From: Acanthosepion lycidas
Taxonomy: Eukaryota; Mollusca; Cephalopoda; Sepiida; Sepiidae
DNA: 64,000 nt
Reading direction: 5' to 3'
Assembly (NCBI GenBank): GCA_963932145.1
Contig: OZ010581.1
Coordinates: 81,751,302-81,815,301 of the forward strand
Part shown: piece by piece, positions 12,044-22,384 of the stretch
Layout of the letters: every line of letters begins with the position of its first letter
How positions within the stretch are numbered: position 1 is the first letter of the stretch
Notes under the pieces: generated by a model
The model's input: only the letters and a program-made list of their open reading frames with translations
Database searches by the model: none
What the model was told of the DNA's origin: nothing
Translations under genes and position numbers: made by a program

Positions 12044-12085
12044 TACCCCTGAAGATGATCTTGATCGAAAGTACTTCGGTTAGAA
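12044..12085 (+). ncRNA. Hammerhead-like motif with UUCG-capped stem
   Basis: CCTGAAGA at 12048-12055 fits CUGANGA. GATC / GATC (12057-12060 with 12063-12066) can form a short stem II; GAAA is at 12067-12070. An AC-TTCG-GT hairpin at 12073-12080 could form stem III, followed by TA. One base (T) is extra before stem II compared with the textbook core. The sequence downstream (about 12101-12165) resembles 51722-51780, so it belongs to a dispersed repeat. Confidence 0.35.
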
Positions 12086-12770
12086 AAGCTACGACACTTT
12101 CCTTGATGAATTTCAACTTAACATCAAGTAACTCACTAGACAACTGGAAAGGATCAATATAAATAAACACAATATGTCTATATTATTCAATGAAACAGGT
12201 TTGAATGAAGATATGTTGCAGATAGATAGATAGATAGATAGATTACTATTATTAATAATAAAGAATCTTTGTTTCATTCAACCGAGAAGATCATTCTTGT
12301 CATTTATTGCTTGTTGCATTTTTACAAAACAAAATAGAATCTTTAGACAGTTTATCCACAATTTTGATTTGGATGTACAACATATTAGAAAATTGAGAAG
12401 TACAAAATATATTAAACAAACAGAATTTGTCAGTTGATTTTAACAAAATTTGTTTGAATGATTTCTTCCAGCCTATATATACCTTTATAGATATATATGA
12501 GTAATAAAATAAATTACAAACATTATGCCTGCTTATTTTTATCATAATCCTTACATATTCACGATTATGATGATCTCAGAAAGAGATGGAAAGTACTTGG
12601 GAAATAAAAATGATTCTCACTATTACAGTGCAATTCTTGCCTCGTTTAATTGTAATAAATGGAAAAATATTCGTGAATATGAAAGGATTATGATGAAAAT
12701 AAGCAGTCATAATGTTTGTATTTTATTCAACCAGCTAAAATAATTTGCTGCCTAAATAGACAAATGCATA

Positions 12771-12772
<2 letters not shown>

Positions 12773-12868
<96 letters not shown>

Positions 12869-12919
12869 ATATAGATGTATATTATATATGTGTGTATTAT
12901 ATATATATGTGTGTGTGTG

Positions 12920-12985
<66 letters not shown>

Positions 12986-12989
12986 GTAT

Positions 12990-13022
<33 letters not shown>

Positions 13023-13028
13023 TTGTGT
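12773..13028. repeat. Compound (TA)n/(TG)n microsatellite cluster
   Basis: Alternating TA and TG tracts over about 250 bp, with short GTAT and GTATGTAT islands. It creates long open frames of Tyr/Ile and Cys/Val that are not genes. Confidence 0.95.
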
Positions 13029-13099
13029 GCAGGTGTCTATGATTTTGCTTTTATTTATTCATTTACACCACTGTTTCCCATTAATCGATTTTTAAAACT

Positions 13100-13270
13100 G
13101 GGTGACTGGGATATTTTTTAATAGCTTTCGCGATAATATTTATTGTTCATTTCTTGTTTTTTATGCTATGTATGAGTGCAGCAACTGTTCGCAATAATCT
13201 CATTTCTTTTATTTATTGGATTATTAACAGTCTTATATAACCTTTCGTATAAAGAAACAAACACACACAC

Positions 13271-13310
<40 letters not shown>

Positions 13311-15115
13311 GTGTGTGTTACACTCTTCCTTTAAAATAAGCAGCCTCTCTTAGAACTGCATTCTTTTCCCGAATTCAAAAACAGGTTCTTTTCCTTCTAT
13401 GGGATGGTTCTGAAAAGATGTAAGGTATATCTAAGATAAATAAACAAGAATATCCCCCGCCTACATCATCCCTTGTGAAGTAAAGGTTTCTGGTTGCCCC
13501 AGTCTCAATTTATAGATTGATTTATAAAATCCTTCCCGAAGGGAGAAAAGACGAAAAAATTAAAATAAACAAAGACGAAAGTAATGTTGAAATAAACGCG
13601 AAATAGATCAAGTACTGTGAGCGTCAGTAAAAGAAAAACAATTGCATGAAGCTAACAAGCTCTTCAAACAGTCATATTTTCCTTTATTTATATCAATAAA
13701 CCAATTATTTTTCTTCCGTTTATCTTTTCGTTCTCTATATCTCTTATCCTAAAGATTTTCCACTTTTCTCTCTTTATTGTCTCTCTTCTCCATCTCTTTA
13801 TGAATCTTTCCACTTCAGAAACTGTCATGGCGAGCGGCGCTGTGTATTTTTCCCGCCGTACGCTATCCTGGTACTATTTGGCTCGTCACGACTTTCGCGC
13901 GATCGGAATTCATTTGCATATGAGTCGAGATTATGATGCCAATTCATGTCGAATCATAAATAGAAGAGTAGAAAAAATCGGAACTATTTCCGTTCACAGC
14001 TTTGTCACCAAGTCATGCGTTGTGCATCCATAAAAATGAAATGCACAGGCGTGTGAAAAGGTACAAGGTCGATAATCATCATTAATATTCCTATCATTAT
14101 CATGTCCGTTGAAAGAAGATTAGGAGAAGAAAGAGCTGAAACCCCAGTAGAAGTTTATTTAAAACTGTTGTTTTATGGTTCTACTACATTAATACATTAA
14201 TTAAAAATCGAAAAACAACATTCTTTGATCGCTTAAATTTCTTTTTTCTGTATTTGTTGCTGTTAATATGACGTTTCGGCGTAATCCGTGAGAAATAAAA
14301 AAACGTTAACTTCAGAGAAACGACAGAATTTGTTCATTAATGTCCAATAATAATTAATGGGTCAACTGAAACTTTGTGTCAGCAAGTAATATAAAAAACG
14401 ATTTCGAACAATGTTAATGATTCACCACAAAGGAAAACATAAAACTAGTAAATGCTTTTATTTTTCTCCTTCTGTTGATATTAGTGTTATTTACACATGT
14501 CTGTCTTCAAACCAAAGGTATATTTGAAATGTTGCTGCCAAATCTTTAGTATTGTCATAGGCTTACTCGTGATCAGAACGTTCCCATTCATTTGAGTCAC
14601 TTATTTCTTTAATACATGCACATTGGCATAAAGGGTGCCAACTGTTATGGACTATCGCGATCACGTTACAATATTTATGAAGTTCTTGGGAATGGTTTTA
14701 ATATTTCTCCATATTTTTTTGAATTTTATTTTTCTTCACCCCCGTCTAGTGATTGGCTAATGAAGCATCTTTTCCTTATTTACAACAATCATTCATAGTT
14801 TTCTAGCTTGGACGCCATTGCCTTTCTGGGTCTAAATTTCTTAGTGTCTTTCACTGTCTCCATTTACAAGAACATATACTGATTCCTGTGCATACATTTC
14901 TCTGCATAGCTGAACCCATTTAGATTTCACACTAAACAAGGAATTATTCTGCCTATTCTGCTGTGCTTGTTCCTCCATTTCTTTTTAGTCAATTTGATAC
15001 GTTCCCTTATATAATTTTCACCAGCAGCAATCTGTATCTTATTAGATATTAGCGCTAGTAATGGTTTTAGTAATTTGTAGAGACTATAAAGATAGCAGGT
15101 ATTTTAAAAGTATAA
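13100..15115. other. Gene-free stretch with one CpG-richer block
   Basis: Contains a (CA)n(TA)n(TG)n tract at 13261-13319. At 13815-13935 the sequence becomes GC/CpG-richer and includes atttgcat (13910-13917), the POU-factor octamer, so that block is a candidate regulatory element. A retroelement-like end (reverse strand GCCGAAACGTCA) lies at about 14270-14285. No protein gene seen. Confidence 0.5.
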
Positions 15116-15119
15116 GTGA

Positions 15120-15596
15120 CTTACTGCTTATTTTTGTGCCGTGTCCAGTACGTAGGCAATCATGGCCCTTCACATCGTCCTGTCCTTGTAGCTCTTAATA
15201 AGTCTTGTCTTTTTTGTTATTTCTCCTAAACACTGTTCTACCATTCATTTACTCAAGTTCATCAAGTATGTTACGCGTTGCTTTCCTCTATCCCTCTTTC
15301 CCTCAATCTGTCCTATGAGTATCAGATTTCCCAAGCCTTACTTCCTCATAAATTTCATCTGATTCTTCCTGATGTTAATTAAAAGTTTTCTTTTTGTTTC
15401 CATTCTCTCCAAAATCTCGTTGTTGCTCACATATTCGGTACATGGTATGCTCAGCATCTTTCTGTAGAACGACATTTCCGTTGCTTCAGGCCCTCTTCTT
15501 TATCTTTGAGGTGATTTTCCAGCATTCTGTCCCATACAGAATGATAGATATCACGTAACAATTTAGTATTCTTTATTTCATGTTTTATTTCATGGT

Positions 15597-15600
<4 letters not shown>
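15120..15600 (-). mobile_element. Antisense LINE family B fragment
   Basis: The best preserved antisense copy of family B. Minus-strand translation gives short runs typical of the post-RT region of a non-LTR retrotransposon: ATEMSFYRKMLSIPCTEYVS (about 15430-15490), then MRK-GLGNLILIGQIEGKRD and SYKDRT further down. Stops occur between blocks, so it is inactive. It ends against a (TA)n tract (15604-15634). Confidence 0.75.
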
Positions 15601-15636
<36 letters not shown>

Positions 15637-16010
15637 TGGATTTGCCCTCTTTATAAAACAAATACACTATTTACGAGTGAACGATATACTAACTTTTCAA
15701 CTCAAAATATGATATCCATTGAAAATATTACATTCATTCGCTAATATATTCACTTTTGGGAAAATTATAAAAATGACTGCAAAAGTCTGTTCATTTTGGC
15801 TTATACTCTTCCTGGTTAGCCGAGGTTGGCGCCAGATCAAATGGGAAGTTAGATGCCAATTATACTTACATTCAAATTGTATGTGTATGTAAGATTGTGT
15901 GTACGGATGTATATTTTAATTCAGGGACAGACCTAATCATAGTACTACATTTTTTTTAATTTACACTATTTACATTGTTCAAACTGTTGTCTTCATTTTT
16001 GTTGTTATAT

Positions 16011-16057
16011 TCACGACGTTTCGGTTATTGAGCACCCCGGCCTTCTTCAGGTGATTG
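16011..16057 (-). ncRNA. Hammerhead-like motif (CTGAAGA family)
   Basis: Minus strand: ATCAC, CTGAAGA, A, GGCCGG..., CC, GAAA, CGTC, GTGA. Core CUGAAGA and GAAA agree with the hammerhead; TCAC and GTGA can form stem I; GTC is a legal cleavage triplet. Stem II here is weak (this copy has lost CGGCC). Stem III would be only ACGU, which cannot fold alone but is self-complementary, so a dimer is conceivable. One extra A precedes stem II. Confidence 0.4.
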
Positions 16058-16214
16058 GAATTTCGAATTGAACCCTTTATTTTGTCCAGCAGAATAGATG
16101 GTTCTAGTTCCACGAGCCATAATTCTTCCGAATATCTCAGTATTAGGTATTTCATTTTAACTCAACTTAACAAGTTTTTTCACCTCTGCTGTAACCAGGT
16201 ATCGAACTGCCGAC

Positions 16215-16262
16215 TCTTTGAAGAAGGACGGAGCGTACAACGGCCGAAACGTCGTGAATATG
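16215..16262 (+). ncRNA. Hammerhead-like motif, inverted partner copy
   Basis: Same family as 16011-16057 but on the plus strand: TTGAAGA, A, GGACG, a GAGCGTACAA loop, CGGCC, GAAA, CGTC, GTGA. Here stem II (GGaCG/CGgCC) is good but core position C3 is T and the 5' strand of stem I is lost. The pair shows that the motif sits at both inverted ends. Confidence 0.35.
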
Positions 16263-17201
16263 GCAACAAAGATGAGGACAACAATCCGAACAATGTAAAT
16301 AGTGTAAATAATTATAATATCTCATCTCAGAAATATAGATATAAAAAATAATTCTATTCAATAAAATTTTTATGTTTTTGTACTACTTTTTCTTAACTCC
16401 AAATTTAAGTTTTTATTCCTCACCCAGTAGGTATTGTCCATAGTGAGGGGGAGAGGACCGAATTCTTTCAAACCCAGTCAAAATGTGTGTATGTACTTGT
16501 GAACACATTGAATGATATAAGCACAATTAAATACGCACATACATCATGTCAACTTTTATAATAATATTTCTAATAATATTTCTTTCTGACACTCTATTGT
16601 TTTACGTGTGTTTGCTTGAAATTGTCTTAGAACAAATCCATTGCTCTGTAACATCGTGTAGTCGTCATCTGAAGGTGTCACATTGTCAGTTGATATCGAG
16701 GTTCGTGAGCAAACGAAAACAAGCGATTCTCTTATGGTTGGCCATGCGGCGTTGAATAAGTAACCACTAACACTCGGCTTGCAGCCACTTTGCACAGGAA
16801 TTAATCAAACAATCGATAACCATTAGACTTGGAAATCTATCACGAATTCATTGGACTTGCTTTTTCACGATGTACTCAAGAATTCTTACTGTCATGGTGT
16901 CTCTCTTTTAAAATGTTACATTCTCCGTCTGTTCTCTTTCTGTTACACTCACAGTTTTCTTCTGAATAGTATTTTCGAGACAATTGCATTCTCATTTTAC
17001 ACATTTTTATATTTTTCGTCTTTTGTTTTCCATGTTCTCCGTATTTTCCAACCATTTCTCTCCCTTTGTTAGTGACTGCATTTTTTTTCAGCCGTCTTAT
17101 CATTTCCCTTATCAATATCTATCTATATCTGTTCAGTACGATCTATCTCGGTCTGGCCATTGTTATCTATTTTTGGTCTAACGCTTTGTGTACTTTTACC
17201 C

Positions 17202-17204
<3 letters not shown>

Positions 17205-17270
<66 letters not shown>

Positions 17271-17381
17271 GACAATTGGAAAAAACTTTCATGAAAGTAT
17301 GTTTTCGAAATATTATATGAACGTTTTGTTCCAATTTTCATTCAATTTATAACTTTTTCGGGAACATTTACTCAAATTTTT

Positions 17382-17456
<75 letters not shown>

Positions 17457-17619
17457 TGGGGGAGCAGGAGAGGTGGAGAAACCACACTGGGCAGCTCTAT
17501 CTTTGGATCTCTTCTTTTCAACTGTGTGCAGAAGCACTCTTGTTTACTATTCAGGCTTTTTCTTTATTTCTCTTTAACAAATCATTATTCTTTTTCTACT
17601 CTCCTCTGTCTCTTTCTGT

Positions 17620-17693
<74 letters not shown>
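17205..17693. repeat. Cluster of three (TA)n-based microsatellites
   Basis: Three tracts: 17205-17265 (TA), 17384-17456 (TA then GA) and 17625-17693 (CA then TA). Confidence 0.95.
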
Positions 17694-17696
<3 letters not shown>

Positions 17697-20026
17697 TATT
17701 CCTTCATTTCTTTCTCAGTTTTTACCACCTTGGACATAAACGGTAAGTTGACGTCTCCACTTGGTAAACACTGACCCATCGTGTCGTCATACATTGTCAA
17801 CCTACCCCAATGCCAAACACTAGCTTCCTCACACATGCAAACACATAAAACTATGACACAAAAAATAAGAGCTGGACTCCCGGTAATTTTCCATCTACCA
17901 TCCAATTTCTGTTTTTTTTTTGTTGTTTTTTTGCTCGTGACATAAAGTATAAAATTGTAGACAAATACGTTTTAATATTAAACTTGCTGATAATTCACAG
18001 TAATGTCTAACTTTAAAATGAGTTTTTGGCAATTTATAATGCATTTTAATTGCGAGTTTCCATTCAGGATGTTTATATCTAAGTATAAAAAAGTTATGAG
18101 GCGGAAACGTTACTATTTGTCTCTACCAGTATGAGTTCAATCCATACTATCATCAACTAGCTTCACAAAATGCCTGGTGACGTTGGAAAAATTACGTATC
18201 ATAAAAGACGTATATTATTACCAATAAAAGGATATAATCTCCTCCCCCGAGATTAAGAAGGAAATGTCATAAATATTTCTTCATTAATGTAATCTAGATA
18301 ATAATAATTATTATTACTCCAAACGTTATTATAGTGGATATTCGCATTTGAAATAGACGCCCAGTTGTTATTTTGCTTTAAACACTGTGTATTACGGCTA
18401 TCGGCCTGTTTATTCGAGAAATTTTAATAACGAGGAATTGTAGGAAAAACTAGGCTTTATTTTCCATTTTGTATCAAAATATACTCTTATTTACCTTATC
18501 TGTATTTACACTCGAGATGCTACCCAAGATTTAAGGAAATTAAGAATATTAAAAGTTATTTATCAAATTTATGCTTAGCCCTACGATATTGTGATAAAAA
18601 TGAATATTTCACGATAGCGAGTCACCCAAATATATTGCTTTACCAGTACGCATGAAAAGTGGATATGCTTTAATTTAAAAAAAAAAAAAAATGTTCTATG
18701 AAAACGTGACACATAATCACGATGTAATGGAATGTGGCTGGCAAGATGGCTTCGATTCGCTTACTCGACTTGTCAAAAAGAATCAATTCATAGAAGTACG
18801 CAATAAATGCAGACTGCAATAAATTGAAGCTCAATAAAATGAGATATACTTAGTTTCCACCATTTTTATCAAAGTCCTTTCTTTGTGAATCAGTGTAATG
18901 TCTCGGAAAGGATACCAATTAAAAATAACAAAAGCAAAATAAGTAATACAATCGCTTAATACAGTTAGCCAACACTTGTTTCTGTCTCTGGCTCTCAAAT
19001 CACATCCCTGGCACCCACTTTCAACACCCATCTGAAAACACACCTATCTTATTAGGTATACTTCAAATTCAAAACAAAAGCTATTCTTACACTGTAAAAA
19101 CTCATATGAATTTTGACTTTTCTTGGTTGTTATTAGCTAAGATGTCGCCAGGCGAGTATCCGTAGCCATATTTTACAACAAACTTATAGCTGAAATCGGC
19201 TTTCTGATCTGGTTGGAGTGTGGCACATCCTGTCTTAATAACACCGGCAAGATACGAACACATGTTTGGATTTTTAACTTCAGATAATAAAAAAATAAAA
19301 TCATACGTTTATATGCTAATTTGATTTTTTGTAAAGCACGCGTTTTCTTTAAGTACAATTCACATTTTGTTACAAACTTTGTACAAAAATATTGGTTGTA
19401 ATGATATCCTGTCACTACCTGTCACCATTTTTTTCTGACCACCACCAATCACATCTTTTTCCTAACACCCTGGATCTTTGCACTGCATCTCTTGGAAATT
19501 CTAGAGTTAACAAGCGCTACTGAAATTCCCCAAACCTCTGACACGCACCATGTATGTGTGAGAATGTTTGTGCATATTATTACGCGTCCGAGCATATACT
19601 GCATTTTCAGATCAAAATTCACATTTTCTCTCAAAGTTTTTAATAAAAATAATGCTTCGATTTTAACACGAACCACCTATTTTTTGTATGTCGTAATTAC
19701 AAGTAGCAACATAGCCTGTTTAACTGGAAAACTTTTAGATGATTATAGAATTATATAAACAATGTACTTTATATGACGACAAGTACGGTAAACACTTCCA
19801 ATCTCTTAATAAAAGTGCATAGTTCTGCTCTCCTGCAAAATGGATGCATACAGATGTATCTATGTTTTCAAACAATTATATTTCAGTCCTTCTAGTATAT
19901 GCGTTTATGAAGAGACAAACTTAGCGAATTCTGTTATTATTCAAATATTTTTTACGGTTTTAAATTTTCAGTCGTTTTGAAGAACTTGACTCAAGAAGAA
20001 TAAGGAATGAATATTATCTATTCGAA

Positions 20027-20028
<2 letters not shown>

Positions 20029-20107
<79 letters not shown>
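20029..20107. repeat. (TA)n microsatellite
   Basis: About 39 uninterrupted TA units, one of the longest in the window. Confidence 0.95.
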
Positions 20108-20108
<1 letters not shown>

Positions 20109-20414
20109 TAAGCTTATGCGTGTTCGTACCAACTACTCCGTTATCAAGATTTTCATGTCTAACTTAAAACTACACACGTAGGCTATTAATGACGACGAAA
20201 TCTTTTTACGCGTTTGAGACAAACTTGTTAAGCATAAGCCTCCAGAAGATTCAATTTGTGATTCCATAATATTCTTAAAGTGTCATATGACAAATGGTAC
20301 CAGGTTGCATCGTATGTGCAGCATGGAAGAATCTTTGACATGACAGAAATAACTACTCATTTGATCAAAATTCAAGAAAAAAAAAAAACTCGAAAATTAA
20401 TACTGAAATGACTG

Positions 20415-21180
20415 TTTATATTTCTGAGATGAGGTATTGTAACTATTTACACTGTTTACATTGTTTGGTCTGTTGCCTTCATCTTTATTGCCATATTCAC
20501 GACGTTGTACGCTCCAGCCTTCTTCAGGTGATATACGTTGGAATTTATAAACATTACGCGGACACTTTTTCCGAGTAAGACCTGTCATAGAAGAGAACAT
20601 GATTAAGGACTGTGTGTACGCCATATCATACAGCTGTGGCAATAAATATAAATGTGAAAGGGGACTCTTCGACAAGATAATATTTCAGGAACACGTAAGC
20701 GTAACACGAGGGGAAGTAGAAAAATCGGTCATGGCTTACCATATATGGAGAGAAAAGGGAGATCACCGCCCGCTGTGAGATGAGGTTGAAATAATAGACA
20801 CAGAATATCACTGGAAAATAGGAAAACTTAAGAAATCAACCTATATGCTAGGCCACAAAAATCTCCTAAGCCGGCCAATCACAGACATGAATGCAATATG
20901 GGAATCAGTAATACGGAGTGCTTGAGAAAAAAACAACGATAACAAAAATTGTAATATGAGCTCTGATAAAAATGTTTCTTGAGAAATTAGATTTATAAAT
21001 CCAAAAAATTCATTCACTGCTGTCCCCAAGGGCACATGGCCCAGTGGATAAAAACGTTGGATGAAGGAATCCGGTGACTTGACCCAAAGTTGTGTTTTGC
21101 GAGTTCAATAGCCACAGCAGAGGTGAACAAAAGAACTAGTTGAGTTACTAAATAAAACTGTCTGGAGGAATTTCTTTTGC
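20415..21180 (+). mobile_element. Penelope-like element fragment (PLE-1) with GIY-YIG piece
   Basis: Begins with the terminal segment in reverse orientation (20415-20531). At about 20592-20780 a plus-strand frame reads CVYAISYSCGNKYKCERGLF, then QEHVSVTRGEVEKSVMAYHI and WREKGDH. This matches the endonuclease of PLEs: the Y-I pair and CxCG..Y core, the arginine region, then the EVEKS..A.H.W...H block. The usual G(L/V)YIGET core is eroded (KYKCER), and stops follow at about 20777 and beyond. From about 21030 comes a tRNA-like module (box A-like TGGCCCAGTGG at 21048-21058 and box B-like GAGTTCAATAGC at 21101-21112) shared with 47455-47575 and 16130-16200. Inactive; the RT part is absent. Confidence 0.7.
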
Positions 21181-21329
21181 TTCTTTCTCTGTTTCGTCGC
21201 TTTCTAAGATAAGAGAGAGAGACTTATTTGAAGCTTTGTGTTATTATCCTTGCATTAATCGAGTTTAGTTACGATATTCAATGTTTGTTTAGACTACAAA
21301 ATATTGTTCTCTGCCAGATTTATTCTTTA

Positions 21330-21540
21330 AAGTGTTTTGGCAACTTTCTGTGAATCCATCGCAAGCCCCTCACTGCTTTATCTCTATTTAAAAGGAAAGT
21401 GTTCAGACGAATTACATTTCTTAGTTTCACCAGTTCTGACTGACTCCCAAGTGGATGCTTCCTCGATCATTACAATCTTACCCTGTCCATGTGTAGAATT
21501 AACCGTTATCTTTCCCATATATCACCATAAACTGTGACTC
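21330..21540 (+). mobile_element. LINE family A 3' end fragment
   Basis: The plus-strand frame ends with SSIITILPCPCVELTVIFP, matching the end of the 49480-49990 copy (ttcaagtctaaagttaaccg there, tccatgtgtagaattaaccg here). Only the extreme C-terminus and 3' flank of the retrotransposon ORF remain, next to the Helitron. Confidence 0.6.
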
Positions 21541-21603
21541 TTATTTTGTAACACTACCTTAACACGAACAGTAACTCTTGTGCCTTGTACACAATAAAAA
21601 TCA

Positions 21604-21624
21604 TCTCTATCTATAAAAGGCAGG

Positions 21625-21660
<36 letters not shown>

Positions 21661-22380
21661 CGAATGCACGGCCCCTGTTTCCGACGGATTTGCACCACAA
21701 TTTACATGCACATGCTCCAAGTTAGTGGAAAGGCCAAGACCGACTTTGCATTTCCTAACTCCCATCGATAGTAGAAATAATCGATTTTTTCATGCTTCTA
21801 CTGTAGTTTGCGGCCATTTTGTACTGGCCTGAGTGAGAGCCTATAGCTGGCTGCCACGAATAGGCAGGAAGATTCTATTGGCCAGTGTGAGAGCCAACAG
21901 CTTACTGACACGAATGTTAACTAGCATACTAGCATGCAAAAAAAAATCGATAGCTGCATTCGTCACAAGTGGGAAAAATTTAAATCCGCATGGCACTTTA
22001 CTCCAATTGGCTCATTCGCTTGCTTAAACTCAACGTTGATTCTGATCCCGCAGAACTGGGTTTCGGGGTGAAAAAGTATTTGTTGTTAACATTCTTTTTT
22101 CATTCGGTTTTTCCAGTTACGAGTCCTTTTTTAAAGCTGATCGTTTTGTGTCCATTTTGTTTAGTTCTTTTTTCGTAACAGATTTAATGTTTAGTATAGA
22201 GCTTAGAAAAAATTCGCAGTGTGAGATAGGCAAGAAGGCATGTAGCAACATCAGCACGGAAAAGGGCACTCCTTTAAAGGCAAGAAAGTGCAAAAATATT
22301 TTAAGTCAAGTGATAGCGATTGCTGTATGAGTCGTACGATTTTTGAATCAAGCACGGGCAACGCCGGGCCATGCTGCTAG
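21604..22380 (+). mobile_element. Non-autonomous Helitron
   Basis: The 5' end reads TCTCTATCTATAAAAGGCAG followed by a (TG)n tract (21626-21658). The 3' end reads gggcaacgccgggccatgct and then GCTAG, with a short GC-rich hairpin about 10 bp before the terminal CTAG, next to a T. TC at the start, a terminal hairpin plus CTRR at the end, and no inverted repeats or target duplication are the Helitron hallmarks. No Rep/helicase coding sequence lies within the ~777 bp. About 21826-21925 contains an imperfect duplicated segment (gtgagagcc...gacacgaat). The 5' start could be a few bases further left. Confidence 0.85.
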
Positions 22381-22384
22381 TCGT

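Larger units (their letters stand above)
15959..16342 (-). mobile_element. Non-autonomous PLE derivative with inverted ends
   Basis: The ends are inverted copies of one about 100-bp terminal segment: 15959-16055 (minus) and 16215-16342 (plus), both carrying the block around CGAAACGTCGTGAATAT. Between them, on the minus strand, is a tRNA-like head end (gttcgatacc) followed by acagcaga(g)gtgaa and a short body. The order, read on the minus strand, is inverted tail, head, body, tail. The same order occurs on the plus strand at 47350-47760, and the same tail and head flank a GIY-YIG fragment at 20415-21180. I infer a deletion derivative of a Penelope-like element. Confidence 0.6.
16360..20400. 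other. Gene-free stretch with a microsatellite cluster
   Basis: No supported gene. Holds (TA)n at 17205-17265, (TA)n(GA)n at 17384-17456, (CA)n(TA)n at 17625-17693, a partial MITE at about 18305-18420 and a long (TA)n at 20029-20107. Short open frames in 16550-19760 have no recognisable domain. Confidence 0.7.

Noticed and set aside
12772..13121. Open frames of 107-115 codons over the TA/TG cluster
   Set aside because: They are translations of simple repeats (Tyr/Ile and Cys/Val runs). The same applies to many Tyr-Ile frames elsewhere (17066-17774, 29245-29633, 39488-40521, 40544-40762).
14268..14300. Hammerhead-like motif on the minus strand ending GCCGAAACGTCA
   Set aside because: The 5' core is CTCACGGA, not CUGANGA; only the 3' half fits, so it was not called.
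19420..19480. Possible mariner end (tttttcctaacaccctg)
   Set aside because: No matching inverted partner or flanking TA was found nearby.
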